A stretch of 64,000 nucleotides of DNA from Acuticoccus kalidii (GTDB lineage: Bacteria; Pseudomonadota; Alphaproteobacteria; Rhizobiales; Amorphaceae): the NCBI RefSeq assembly GCF_021556395.1, contig NZ_JAKGCS010000024.1:310001-374000 (forward strand), in the 5' to 3' direction. The notes under the pieces were generated by a model. That model was not told the DNA's origin and ran no database searches. It was given only the letters and a program-made list of their open reading frames with translations. Positions 43,499-52,533 of this stretch are shown piece after piece (the stretch's first letter is position 1; every line of letters starts with the position of its first letter). A program made the translations under genes and the position numbers.

Positions 43499-44779
43499 TC
43501 ACCTGTAGAAGAATTCGACCAGGAACATCGGGATCGCCGGCACGTAGGTGCACATCAAGAGCACCACGAGCAGAACCCCGACGAAGGGCAGGTTTACCTT
43601 TGAAACCTCCCAGATGTTAGCCTTCGCGATCGAACAGGCGGTGATGAGCACGCTCGCGACCGGCGGCGTCTGCTGGCCGATGGCAAGGTTGAGCGTCACG
43701 ACGAGACCGAAATGGACGGGGTCGATCCCGGCCTGGGTGATCAGCGGCACCACGATCGGAATGACGAGGATGATCGCCGCGGCCGAGTGCAGGAAGAAGC
43801 CGATGATCAGGAAGAAGACGTTGAGGATCAGGAGGATCAGGAACGTCTGCGTCGTGATGTCGAGGATCGCGGCGGCGAGCTGCTGGGGAATGCGCGCGGC
43901 GGTGAGATAGCCCCCCATCAGGACCGAAGCGGCGACGAGCAGCATCACCACGGCGGTCTGCATCCCGCCTTCGAGCATCGCCTGCTTGAGGCCGCGCCAG
44001 TTGATCTCGCGATACCAAAGGCCGACCACGATCGCCGCGAGCACCGCAAGCCCCGCGCCTTCCGTCGCGGTGACGAAGCCGCCGAAGATGCCGCCGAGAA
44101 TGATCACGGGAAGCGCAAAGCACGGCAGCGCGTCCTTGAACGTGGCGCCGAGCCGGGCGAACTCGAACCGGCCTTCCGTCGGAAGATTGTAGCGCCGGGC
44201 GAGGAAATAGGCGACGCCCATCAGGCCCGCCGCCCCGATGAGGCCGGGCACGATCCCCGCGACGAAGAGCTCCTCGACGCTCGTCCCGGCCGAGACCGCG
44301 TAAAGGATCATCGGGATCGATGGCGGGATGATGATGGCGAGCGAGGCGGACGAGGACGTCACCGCCGCCGCGAACGGTCCGCCATAGCCGCGCTTTTTCA
44401 TTTCCGGGATCAGGACCGAGCCGATCGCCGCGACATCGGCGACGGCCGAGCCGGAGATCTCGGCGAAGAACAGCGACACGCCGATCGTCACCATCGAGAG
44501 GCCGCCGCGCACGAAACCGATGAGGGCGGAGACGAAGGCGATGAGGCGCCGCGTGATCCCGGTCGCGTTCATGATCGCGCCGGCGAGCACGAACATCGGG
44601 ATCGCGATCAGCGAGAAGGAGCGTGCCCCGCCATACATATCGAGGCCGACGGTGACGAGCGCACCAAGCCCGTCGGTGATCGCGATACCGACGACGGCCG
44701 CAAGAGCGAGCGCGATCGCGATCGGCACGTTGATCGACACCATGATCACGAGCGCGATGAACATGAGGGCGATGATCAT
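43499..44779 (-). CDS. TRAP transporter large permease, DctM type
   Basis: The 426-aa, 12-helix membrane subunit of a tripartite TRAP importer. The start MIIALMFIALVIM matches the family. FFAEISGSAVADVAAIGSVLIPEMKKRGY and GGIFGGFVTATEGAGLAVL are conserved DctM regions. It overlaps the DctQ stop by ATGA. The TRAP substrate is likely an organic acid, to be judged from the cluster. Confidence 0.95.
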   Translation of the reverse strand: MIIALMFIALVIMVSINVPIAIALALAAVVGIAITDGLGALVTVGLDMYGGARSFSLIAIPMFVLAGAIMNATGITRRLIAFVSALIGFVRGGLSMVTIGVSLFFAEISGSAVADVAAIGSVLIPEMKKRGYGGPFAAAVTSSSASLAIIIPPSIPMILYAVSAGTSVEELFVAGIVPGLIGAAGLMGVAYFLARRYNLPTEGRFEFARLGATFKDALPCFALPVIILGGIFGGFVTATEGAGLAVLAAIVVGLWYREINWRGLKQAMLEGGMQTAVVMLLVAASVLMGGYLTAARIPQQLAAAILDITTQTFLILLILNVFFLIIGFFLHSAAAIILVIPIVVPLITQAGIDPVHFGLVVTLNLAIGQQTPPVASVLITACSIAKANIWEVSKVNLPFVGVLLVVLLMCTYVPAIPMFLVEFFYR

Positions 44780-45321
44780 CGTGCGCCCTCCCCGCTCGCG
44801 TGGTCCGCCGGGGTCTCGCCATGGGCGAGCGGCGGATGCTCGGAGAAGTGGCCGGACATGATGTCCTTCCAATAGGCCGGAAATGACAGGATTTCCGCGA
44901 TGATGAAGAGGATCGCACCGATCGGGATCACCGACTGCGTGACCGACACCGGGACCCAGGTGAGGCTCACGAGCGTCTCCCCCTGGAGAATGTCGAGGAT
45001 GGTGAGACCGGCCCACGCGAGGAGCGCGAAGAAGAAGATCACCAACGCCTCGGCGATCAGCACGGCGACCTTTCGCGCCTTGATCGGCAGCGCGAGGAGG
45101 ACGTCCTCGAAGCCGATATGGCTTCGTTTCAGCGCCGCGAGGGCCGCGCCATAATAGGTGATCCAGGCAAGCAGGACCGAGGCGACCTCATCGTACCAGG
45201 ACAACGAGGCGCCGGCTTTGCGGTAGATGACGGCGAACACGACGACCGCGGTCAGCACCACCATCAAGGTAATGACGATCCAGGTGAGGGCCTCACCAAG
45301 GAACCGGGCAAGCACACGCAC
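44776..45321 (-). CDS. TRAP transporter small permease, DctQ type
   Basis: A 181-aa membrane protein with four hydrophobic helices. The family signature is RKAGASLSWYDEVASVLLAWITYYGAALAAL, including the conserved WxDE-like WYDE, followed by the histidine in KRSHIGFED. It is coupled to DctM by ATGA. A stem-loop separates it from dctP upstream. Confidence 0.92.
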   Translation of the reverse strand: MRVLARFLGEALTWIVITLMVVLTAVVVFAVIYRKAGASLSWYDEVASVLLAWITYYGAALAALKRSHIGFEDVLLALPIKARKVAVLIAEALVIFFFALLAWAGLTILDILQGETLVSLTWVPVSVTQSVIPIGAILFIIAEILSFPAYWKDIMSGHFSEHPPLAHGETPADHASGEGAR

Positions 45322-45367
45322 GAAGGCGTCTCCTTCCGAGCCGGAACAAAAGTGTCGGGTGAGAGAG

Positions 45368-45394
45368 CGGCGGCGCGTGCGAGCACGGCCGCCG
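45368..45394 (-). terminator. Interrupted stem-loop between dctP and dctQ
   Basis: Arms CGGCGGC and GCCGCCG, then after a one-base bulge CGTGC and GCACG around GA. It starts 19 bases beyond the dctP stop on the minus strand. No T-run; likely an RNA-stabilising hairpin that keeps the dctP message in excess. Confidence 0.5.
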
Positions 45395-45413
45395 CCGATC
45401 GGTGAGGCTCGGC

Positions 45414-46385
45414 CTAGGAGGTCGAGTCGAGCGACTGGATCTTCTCGATCAGTTCCTTGCCGCCATCGACCTCGTTGCCGAACTCTTCATAGATCGCGCC
45501 GGAGGCGTCGATGAAGGCCTGCTTGTCGGCATCGTTGACCTCGACGCCGGCTTTCTTGATCTCGTCGATCAGGGCGGCGTCCATCTCGGCCGACTTCTCA
45601 TAGGCGAAATCGCTCGCCTTGAGTGCGCAGTCGGAGACCGCCTGTTTCACGTCGTCGGGCCACTTGTTCCAATTGCGCGAAGAGGTCGCGAGATAGGCCG
45701 GGGAATAGACGTGCCCGGTCATCGAGAGGTACTTCTGCACCTCTTGGAACTTGCCGGAATAGATCTGCGCGAGCGGGTTTTCCTGCCCGTCAATCACGCC
45801 GGTCTTCAGCGCCGTGAAGACCTCCGAGAAGGCCATCGGCGTCGGGTTCGCGCCATAGGCCTGGAACATCTTCACACGCCACTGGCCCTTCGGCGTGCGC
45901 AACTTGATGCCTTCGAGATCAGCAGGGACGTTCACCGGCCGCACATTGTTGGTGATGTTGCGGAAGCCGTTCTCCCAGAAGCCGACGATCTCGTACCCCT
46001 TCTCGCGCGCGGCGTCGCGGAACGTGTCGCCCGCCTCGTCGCGCACATGGCGCATGTGGTCGCGATTCTTGATGATGTAGGGCATCTCGAACACGCCATA
46101 GACGGGCGAGACGGAGCTCATGATCGAGGACGGGATCGAGAAGGCGAGCTGGCCAAGCTTCAGCTTCTGCAGCATCTCCTCGTCATTGCCGAGCTGGGAG
46201 GAGCCGAAGGTCTGCACCTCCGCAGCGCCCGATTCCTCCACACAGGCGGCGAACTCGGCCGCCGTCGCCTCATAGAGCGATCCCGGATCGCCCACGTGGC
46301 CGAGTTTGAGGACCGGCCCGTCGGCGAGCGCCGGAGCCGACAACAGCGCAAGCGCTGCACCGGCCAACAAAAGCCCCTTCTTCAT
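45414..46385 (-). CDS. TRAP transporter substrate-binding protein, DctP type
   Basis: Periplasmic ligand-binding subunit (323 aa). The signal peptide MKKGLLLAGAALALLSAPALA ends near residue 21. DctP motifs are YEIVGFWENGFRNITNN and the conserved arginine region LRTPKGQWRVKMFQAYGANPTPMAFSEVFTALKTGVIDGQENPLAQIYS, where a carboxylate is bound. It lies 54 bases after the aminotransferase stop. The ligand must carry a carboxylate (family knowledge). Confidence 0.94.
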   Translation of the reverse strand: MKKGLLLAGAALALLSAPALADGPVLKLGHVGDPGSLYEATAAEFAACVEESGAAEVQTFGSSQLGNDEEMLQKLKLGQLAFSIPSSIMSSVSPVYGVFEMPYIIKNRDHMRHVRDEAGDTFRDAAREKGYEIVGFWENGFRNITNNVRPVNVPADLEGIKLRTPKGQWRVKMFQAYGANPTPMAFSEVFTALKTGVIDGQENPLAQIYSGKFQEVQKYLSMTGHVYSPAYLATSSRNWNKWPDDVKQAVSDCALKASDFAYEKSAEMDAALIDEIKKAGVEVNDADKQAFIDASGAIYEEFGNEVDGGKELIEKIQSLDSTS

Positions 46386-46439
46386 GCGTTTTCTCCCGGT
46401 TCATGTTGTTGTTCGTTGTCGCAGCCGCCCGAAGCGGCC

Positions 46440-47639
46440 TTACGCGCCCTTGCCGGTCTTTGCCGCCTTGGTGAGCACGTCCATCGCGGCCTCGGTCCCG
46501 CCCTTTCGGTGCGGCACGTCGGCAAGCTCCAGCCCCATCTCGACGCCGGACAGCGTTCCCATCAGCATCAAATCGTTGAAGTCGCCGAGATGACCGATGC
46601 GGAACACCTTGCCGCTCAGCTTGGACAGTCCGTTGCCGAGCGACATGTTGAAGTTTTCGAGCACCACCTTGCGGAAGGCGTCCGCGTCGTGACCCTCCGG
46701 CATCTTCACGGCGGTGAGCGCGCCGGAATGATGACGCGGGTTCTCGCACAGCACCTCGACCCCGCCATTGCCGCCCCAATGGGCGACCGCCGCACGCGTC
46801 GCCGCCGCATGGCGCTGGTGGCGGGCAAAGACGTTGTCGAGCCCTTCCGCGTTCAGGAGGTCGATCGCCTCGGCGAGGCCGTAAAGGAGGTTCGTCGCCG
46901 GCGTCGAGGGGAAGACGCCCTTGCTGTTCGCCTCCAGCATTTCGTCCCACGCCCAGTAAGAGCGCGGCAGGCCGGCATCCTTCTGCGCTGCGATCGCCTT
47001 GTCGGACAGGGCGTTGAAGGAGAGGCCCGGCGGCAGCATCAGCCCCTTCTGCGAGCCGCCGACGGTGACGTCGACACCCCATTCGTCGTGCCGATAATCG
47101 ATCGAGCCGAGCGAAGAGATCGTGTCCACCATGAAGAGCGCCGGATGGCCCGCTGCGTCGATCGCGGCCCGCACTTCGTCGACGCGCGTGGTGCAGCCGG
47201 TCGACGTCTCGTTGTGGACGACGCACACCGCCTTGATCGCGTGGCCCGTATCGGCCCGCAAACGCTCCTCGATCTTCGCCGGATCGACACCGGAGCGCCA
47301 ATCGCCCTCGATGAACTCCGGATCGAGGGAGAGCCGCGTCGCAAGACGCTTCCAGAGCGAGGCGAAATGGCCGGTCTCGTACATCAACACCTTGTCGCCG
47401 GGCGACAACGTGTTCACGAGCGCCGCCTCCCACGCCCCGGTCCCCGACGCGGGGTAGATGATGACGGGGTTCCGGGTGCCGAAGATTCCGCGAATGCCCG
47501 AAAGCACCCGCTCGGCGAGCGCCTGAAATTCGGGCCCGCGATGGTCGATCGTCGGCATGTCCATCGCGCGAAGGACGCGATCCGGCACGTTCGTCGGCCC
47601 CGGAATCTGAAGAAAGTGCCGACCCGGCATCGTGTTCAT
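46440..47639 (-). CDS. Serine-glyoxylate aminotransferase family protein
   Basis: A class V PLP aminotransferase (399 aa) of the SgaA/AGXT type, which moves an amino group to or from glyoxylate. PLP landmarks: PASGTGAWEAAL near residue 63, MVDTISSLGSI with the cofactor aspartate (D172), and the Schiff-base lysine in GGSQKGLMLPPG (K198). AAGGAG sits 7 bases before ATG 47639. First gene of the leftward operon and divergent from the FAD dehydrogenase. Related enzymes use serine, aspartate or hydroxyaspartate as donor. Confidence 0.9.
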   Translation of the reverse strand: MNTMPGRHFLQIPGPTNVPDRVLRAMDMPTIDHRGPEFQALAERVLSGIRGIFGTRNPVIIYPASGTGAWEAALVNTLSPGDKVLMYETGHFASLWKRLATRLSLDPEFIEGDWRSGVDPAKIEERLRADTGHAIKAVCVVHNETSTGCTTRVDEVRAAIDAAGHPALFMVDTISSLGSIDYRHDEWGVDVTVGGSQKGLMLPPGLSFNALSDKAIAAQKDAGLPRSYWAWDEMLEANSKGVFPSTPATNLLYGLAEAIDLLNAEGLDNVFARHQRHAAATRAAVAHWGGNGGVEVLCENPRHHSGALTAVKMPEGHDADAFRKVVLENFNMSLGNGLSKLSGKVFRIGHLGDFNDLMLMGTLSGVEMGLELADVPHRKGGTEAAMDVLTKAAKTGKGA

Positions 47640-47740
47640 CCGTGCGCTCCTTGAAGCCCCAAGCGGTCGAACGTCGCGGCGTTGCGTCGATTTTCCGCGA
47701 ATTTCAAACTTGCGGGCACATCCACATCGGAGCAAAGTGG

Positions 47741-47756
47741 ATTATGAATTCATAAT
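47741..47756. promoter_or_regulatory. Perfect 16-bp palindrome between divergent catabolic operons
   Basis: ATTATGAATTCATAAT is exactly self-complementary and very AT-rich for this genome. It lies in the 134-bp gap between the aminotransferase (minus) and the FAD dehydrogenase (plus), 17 bases before the latter's ATG. The TATGAATTCATA core is of the kind bound by GntR/FCD dimers; the FCD gene at 50689 is the likely partner. Confidence 0.65.
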
Positions 47757-47773
47757 TTCGTCAAGGGGTCTCG

Positions 47774-50692
47774 ATGACGGAACTTCTTCGGCCCGGTCTC
47801 GCGCGGCGGTTGGAGCGGGAGCTTCAGGGGAGCGCGCACGTCGACCCTTTCACGCGGGGCCGTTACGCGACGGATGCATCGATCTACCAGGTGATGCCGA
47901 CGGCCGTCGTCCTTCCGAAGACGATGGACGACGTCGCCCTCACCCTCGATATCGCCCGCGAGGAAGGCGTTCCGCTCACCGCGCGCGGCGGCGGCTCCTC
48001 CCAATGCGGGCAGACCGTCAATTCCGGGCTGATCGTCGATTTCTCACGCCACCTCAACAAGATCATTTCGCTCGACATCGAGGGGCGGCGCGCCGTCGTC
48101 GAGCCGGGCATCGTGCTCGACGAATTGAACCGAGCATTGAAGCCGCATGGCCTGTGGTATCCGATCGACGTGTCGACCGCCTCGCGCGCCACGATCGGTG
48201 GGATGGCGGCGAACAATTCCTGCGGCGCGCGCTCGCTGCGCTACGGCATCATGCGGGACAATGTCCTGTCGATCGACGCGCTGAAGGCGGACGGGACGCC
48301 GGCCCATTTCGGCCCTCTCGCGCCCGGCACCAACGACGCCCTCGCCCACGACATGCTCGCCCTCGGCACGCGTGAGGCCGAGGAGATCGCGGCCCGTTTC
48401 CCCCACGTCTCGCGCCGCGTCGGCGGCTACAATATCGACGCGCTGGTCCCGAACGGCGCGCCGGTCAACATGGCCCATCTCCTCGTCGGCTCGGAAGGCA
48501 CGCTCGCTCTGTCGACCGCGATCGAGATCAAACTCTCCCCCCTGCCGCCGAAGAATGCCGCCCTCGCGGTCTGCCATTTCCCGACCTTCCGCGCCGCGAT
48601 GGAGGCGCCGCAGCACATCGTGCCGCTCGGGCCGACCTCGGTCGAATTGGTCGACGCGACGATGATCGGCCTCGGCCGCGACATCCCGATCTACCGGCAG
48701 ACGCTGGAGCGCTTCGTGAGGGGCGCGCCGGCCGCCCTCCTCCTCGTCGAGTTCGCCGAGGAGACGGACGCCGAGAACGCCCGCCGCATCGAAGCGCTCG
48801 AAGAGGTGATGGCCGAGCAGGGCCTCTCCTTCGGCGGCGGCGGAACGCGCGAAGGCGGCGTCGTCGTGGTGGCGGATGCCGGGCTCAAGGCCAATATCGG
48901 CGAGTTCCGCCGCGCCGGCCTCAACATCATGATGAGCATGAAGGAGGCGGGAAAGCCCGTCTCCTTCGTGGAGGATTGCGCCGTCCCGCTCGACCATCTC
49001 GCCGACTATACCGAGCGCCTCACCGCCGTTTTCGAGCGGCATGGCACGCGCGGCACCTGGTACGCGCACGCCTCGGTCGGCTGCCTCCATGTCCGCCCCG
49101 TCCTCAACATGAAGCTCGAACAGGACGCGAGGACGATGCGCGCGATCGCCGAAGAGGCGTTCGCGATGGTGCGCGAATATAAAGGCTCTCATTCGGGCGA
49201 GCACGGGGACGGCATCGTCCGCTCCGAGTTTCACGAATCTATGTTCGGCTCACGCATCGTCCGCGCCTTCGAGGATGTGAAAGACCGCTTCGATCCCGAA
49301 GGCGTCCTCAATCCGGGGCGCGTCGTCCATCCCCCGCGCATGGACGATCGCGACCTCTTCCGCTACCCGCCCTCCTACCATGCCGAGCCGCGAGAGATCG
49401 CGCTCGACTGGTCGGCGTGGCCGGGCGGGCTCGGCGGTTTTCAGGGCGCCGTCGAGATGTGCAACAATAACGGCGCGTGCCGAAAACTCTCCGGCGGGGC
49501 GATGTGCCCGAGCTACCGCGTCACCCGCAACGAGCGGGACGTGACGCGCGGGCGGGCCAACACCTTGCGCCTCGCTTTGTCCGGTCAGCTCGGCGAAAAC
49601 GCCCTCACCTCGGACGAGATGATGGAGACGCTGTCGCTCTGCGTCTCCTGCAAGGCCTGCAAGCGCGAATGCCCGACCGGCGTCGACATGGCGCGCATGA
49701 AGATCGAAGTGATGGCCGCGCGGGTGAAGGAGAAGGGCCTCACGGCGAAGGACCGGCTGATCGCCTACCTCCCCCGCTACGCGCCGAAGGCGGCGCGCGC
49801 TGGCGGCCTCCTCGCGCTGCGCGAGGCGATACCGGGGCTCGCCGCCCTCTCCCAGTCGATGCTCGGCTTTGCGAAGGACCGCTCGCTGCCGCGCTTTGCC
49901 CGCGATCCGTTCCGCGATGGCGAGGCGGAGGCCGGGGCCGTGGGGCGACCGGAATTCGTCCTCTTCGCGGACACCTTCAATCGCTGGTTCGAACCCGACA
50001 ATTTGCGGGCGGCCGTCCGCGTCCTCGCCGCCTCGGGTGGGCGCGTCGTCCCGCTCTCGCCGCCGGCGGGTGAGCGGCCGCTGTGCTGCGGGCGGACCTT
50101 CCTCGCCGCCGGTCTCGTCGATGAGGCGCGGGCCGAGGCGCGGCGCATGGTCTGCGCTCTTGCCCCCCATGTCGCGGCCGGGCGGACGATCGTCGGCCTC
50201 GAGCCCTCGTGCCTATTCACCCTGCGCGACGAGTTCGCCGCCCTCCTGCCCGGCGAGACCGATGCGATCGCCTCACGCGCGAAACTCTTCGAGGAGGCGC
50301 TTGTCGCCGCAGTCGACGCGGGAGCGTTGACGCCGCCCTTCGCGCCGCGGCAAGGAAAGGCCTATCTTCACGGCCATTGTCATCAGAAGGCGTTCGGCGC
50401 CTTCTCCGTCTCGGAAAAGGCTCTGCGTCTGGTGCCCGAACTCGAAGTGTCGACGATCGAATCGAGCTGTTGCGGCATGGCCGGGGCCTTCGGCTACGAT
50501 GCGAAGACCGCCGATATCTCCCGCGCGATGGGGGAAGCGGCGCTGCTTCCGGCCGTCCGCGCGGCCGAGCCCGACGCGATCATCGTCGCCGACGGCACGT
50601 CCTGCCGGCATCAGATCCACGATGGCGGCGGGCGCGAAGCGGTCCACGTCGCCGCCGTCCTGGCGCGCGCTTTAGAGGGGGCGCCGACATGA
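47774..50692 (+). CDS. FAD/Fe-S D-2-hydroxyacid dehydrogenase (YdiJ/GlcD-GlcF fusion type)
   Basis: A 972-aa fused dehydrogenase. FAD-binding type 4 domain: TARGGGSSQCGQT (about 70-82) and GGMAANNSCGARSLRYG. A GlcD-type C-terminal FAD-oxidase domain follows to about 550, with HSGEHGDGIVRSE metal-histidine motif. Then a ferredoxin-like region with MCNNNGACRKLSGG and CVSCKACKRECPTG, and two CCG motifs (LCCGRT and SCCGMAG). It oxidises a D-2-hydroxy acid to the 2-oxo acid, passing electrons to the membrane (family knowledge). The stop overlaps the GntR gene. Confidence 0.9.
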   Translation: MTELLRPGLARRLERELQGSAHVDPFTRGRYATDASIYQVMPTAVVLPKTMDDVALTLDIAREEGVPLTARGGGSSQCGQTVNSGLIVDFSRHLNKIISLDIEGRRAVVEPGIVLDELNRALKPHGLWYPIDVSTASRATIGGMAANNSCGARSLRYGIMRDNVLSIDALKADGTPAHFGPLAPGTNDALAHDMLALGTREAEEIAARFPHVSRRVGGYNIDALVPNGAPVNMAHLLVGSEGTLALSTAIEIKLSPLPPKNAALAVCHFPTFRAAMEAPQHIVPLGPTSVELVDATMIGLGRDIPIYRQTLERFVRGAPAALLLVEFAEETDAENARRIEALEEVMAEQGLSFGGGGTREGGVVVVADAGLKANIGEFRRAGLNIMMSMKEAGKPVSFVEDCAVPLDHLADYTERLTAVFERHGTRGTWYAHASVGCLHVRPVLNMKLEQDARTMRAIAEEAFAMVREYKGSHSGEHGDGIVRSEFHESMFGSRIVRAFEDVKDRFDPEGVLNPGRVVHPPRMDDRDLFRYPPSYHAEPREIALDWSAWPGGLGGFQGAVEMCNNNGACRKLSGGAMCPSYRVTRNERDVTRGRANTLRLALSGQLGENALTSDEMMETLSLCVSCKACKRECPTGVDMARMKIEVMAARVKEKGLTAKDRLIAYLPRYAPKAARAGGLLALREAIPGLAALSQSMLGFAKDRSLPRFARDPFRDGEAEAGAVGRPEFVLFADTFNRWFEPDNLRAAVRVLAASGGRVVPLSPPAGERPLCCGRTFLAAGLVDEARAEARRMVCALAPHVAAGRTIVGLEPSCLFTLRDEFAALLPGETDAIASRAKLFEEALVAAVDAGALTPPFAPRQGKAYLHGHCHQKAFGAFSVSEKALRLVPELEVSTIESSCCGMAGAFGYDAKTADISRAMGEAALLPAVRAAEPDAIIVADGTSCRHQIHDGGGREAVHVAAVLARALEGAPT

Positions 50693-51351
50693 ATGTCCTC
50701 GACACCGCGCTCAGCCGCCCGCCTCTGTCCGTCGAACTCGCCGACCGGATCCGCGCGATGATCATCGCCGGCGAGCTTGCCGATGACGAGAAGGTGCCGG
50801 AGAAGGCGCTGACCGAGCGCTTCGGCGTCTCCCGCACGCCGCTGCGCGAGGCGTTGAAGATCCTGTCGGCGGAAGGCTTCGTGCGCCTCGTCCCCAACCG
50901 GGGGGCGCGGGTCTGCCGGGTCACCGTCGACGAGGTGGAGGAGGCGTTTCCCGTCCTCGCCGCGCTCGAAGCGCTCGCCGGCGAGCTCGCCGTGCAGCGG
51001 ATCGCCGAAGACGAGATCGCCGACGTCGCCGCGAAGAACGCCGCGATGCGTACGGCCTTCGAGGCGGCCAACATGCCGCTTTATTTTGAGCTCAACCAGG
51101 CGATCCACGGCGCGATCCTCGCCGCGGCGGGCAATCCGACCCTCACCCAATATCACCAGATGCTGTCCCAGCGGGTGCGCCGCGCGCGCTATCTCGCCAA
51201 CATGACGCCCGATCGCTGGCGCCAGGCGATGGACGAGCACGACGAGATCCTCGCCGCGCTCGCCGCGCGCGATGGCACGCGTCTCGCCGCCGTCCTCGAG
51301 CAGCATCTGAAGAATAAGATGGAGACGGTGAAGCGCGCTTTATCGGAATAG
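50689..51351 (+). CDS. GntR family transcriptional regulator, FCD type
   Basis: A 220-aa regulator. Helix-turn-helix with KALTERFGVSRTPLREALKILSAEGFVRL (about residues 40-70), then the FCD ligand domain with ELNQAIHGAILAAAG and DEHDEILAALAARD, whose histidines would bind a metal and a carboxylate effector. ATGA overlap with the dehydrogenase links its expression to the rightward arm. It likely regulates both arms through the palindrome at 47741-47756. Confidence 0.92.
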   Translation: MNVLDTALSRPPLSVELADRIRAMIIAGELADDEKVPEKALTERFGVSRTPLREALKILSAEGFVRLVPNRGARVCRVTVDEVEEAFPVLAALEALAGELAVQRIAEDEIADVAAKNAAMRTAFEAANMPLYFELNQAIHGAILAAAGNPTLTQYHQMLSQRVRRARYLANMTPDRWRQAMDEHDEILAALAARDGTRLAAVLEQHLKNKMETVKRALSE

Positions 51352-51467
51352 CCGCGCCTCACGCGGGGCGGGACCAACGGTCGCGCCCGCCCTTTGACGC
51401 CGGCGAACCGTTTCTCGCCGCGAGATCATTTCCCCACGGCTTCGGGTGCTTTAAGGATCGCGTGCGA

Positions 51468-51481
51468 GTGCATTTTTGCAC
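51468..51481. promoter_or_regulatory. Short dyad upstream of the hydroxyproline epimerase gene
   Basis: GTGCA and TGCAC surround TTTT, 26 bases before ATG 51508. Position fits an operator or core promoter element. Short arms make chance possible. Confidence 0.3.
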
Positions 51482-51507
51482 CCTCCGCCATCCAACGAGT
51501 TCGCCGC

Positions 51508-52512
51508 ATGACACCGCACACCTTCCTCTGCATCGACGCTCACACCTGCGGCAATCCGGTCCGCGTGGTGGCCGGCGGCGGGCCGATCCTGCCGCACGCC
51601 TCGATGGCCGACCGCCGGCAGATCTTCCTTCGCGATCATGATTGGGTGCGCGAAGCGCTGATGTTCGAGCCGCGCGGACACGACGTGATGTCCGGCTCCA
51701 TCCTCTATCCGCCCTTCCGGGAGGACTGCGAACTCGGCATCCTCTTCATCGAGACCTCGGGCTGTTTGCCGATGTGCGGCCACGGCACCATCGGAACGGT
51801 GACGGTCGCGCTGGAAGAAGGGCTCGTCACGCCGCGCGAGGAAGGCCGCCTCGCCCTCGAGGTGCCGGCCGGCCGGGTCGACGTCACCTTCCAGCGGTCG
51901 GGCCGCTTCGTCGACGAAGTGCGGATCTACAATATTGCAAGCTATCTTCATGCCGCGGACGTGAGCGTCACGGTGCCGGGCCTCGGCGAACTTGTCGTCG
52001 ACGTCTCTTATGGCGGCAATTTCTACGCGATCGTCGAGCCGCAAAAGAATTTCGCCGGCCTGTCGTCGATGAGCGCCGCCGAACTCGTGCGGTGGAGCCC
52101 CATCGTGCGCGAGGTCGTCGAGGCGGCGGTGCGCCCTGTCCACCCGGAGGACAACAGGATCCGCGGTGTCTCGCACGTGATGTGGGTCGACGACGCGCCC
52201 CGCAACACGGAGGCCACCGCCCGTAACGCCGTCTTTTATGGCGAAAAGGCGATCGACCGTTCCCCCTGCGGCACCGGCTCCTCGGCCCGCATGGCGCAGC
52301 GCGTCGCCAAGGGCCGGCTCTCGGTCGGCGATCGTTTCGTCCACGAGAGCATCATCGGCACGATGTTCGATTGCCGCGTCGAGGCTGCCGCGACGGTTGC
52401 CGGGCGGCCGGCCATCATGCCGTCGATCGGCGGCTGGGCGCGCGTTTTCGGGCAGAACCGCATCACCGTCGATCCGCGCGATCCGCTGTGGCGCGGCTTC
52501 CAGCTCGTCTGA
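51508..52512 (+). CDS. 4-hydroxyproline 2-epimerase (proline racemase family)
   Basis: A 334-aa cofactor-independent epimerase of the proline racemase family. Both catalytic cysteines are present: C90 in PMCGHGTIG and C254 in SPCGTGSSAR. With two cysteines the enzyme is an epimerase or racemase, not the Thr-containing dehydratase. Interconverts trans-4-hydroxy-L-proline and cis-4-hydroxy-D-proline (family knowledge). No hydroxyproline catabolic dehydrogenase is next to it; a ClC antiporter gene follows after 21 bases. Confidence 0.9.
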   Translation: MTPHTFLCIDAHTCGNPVRVVAGGGPILPHASMADRRQIFLRDHDWVREALMFEPRGHDVMSGSILYPPFREDCELGILFIETSGCLPMCGHGTIGTVTVALEEGLVTPREEGRLALEVPAGRVDVTFQRSGRFVDEVRIYNIASYLHAADVSVTVPGLGELVVDVSYGGNFYAIVEPQKNFAGLSSMSAAELVRWSPIVREVVEAAVRPVHPEDNRIRGVSHVMWVDDAPRNTEATARNAVFYGEKAIDRSPCGTGSSARMAQRVAKGRLSVGDRFVHESIIGTMFDCRVEAAATVAGRPAIMPSIGGWARVFGQNRITVDPRDPLWRGFQLV

Positions 52513-52533
52513 CGCGCAAGACCGCCGCCCATC

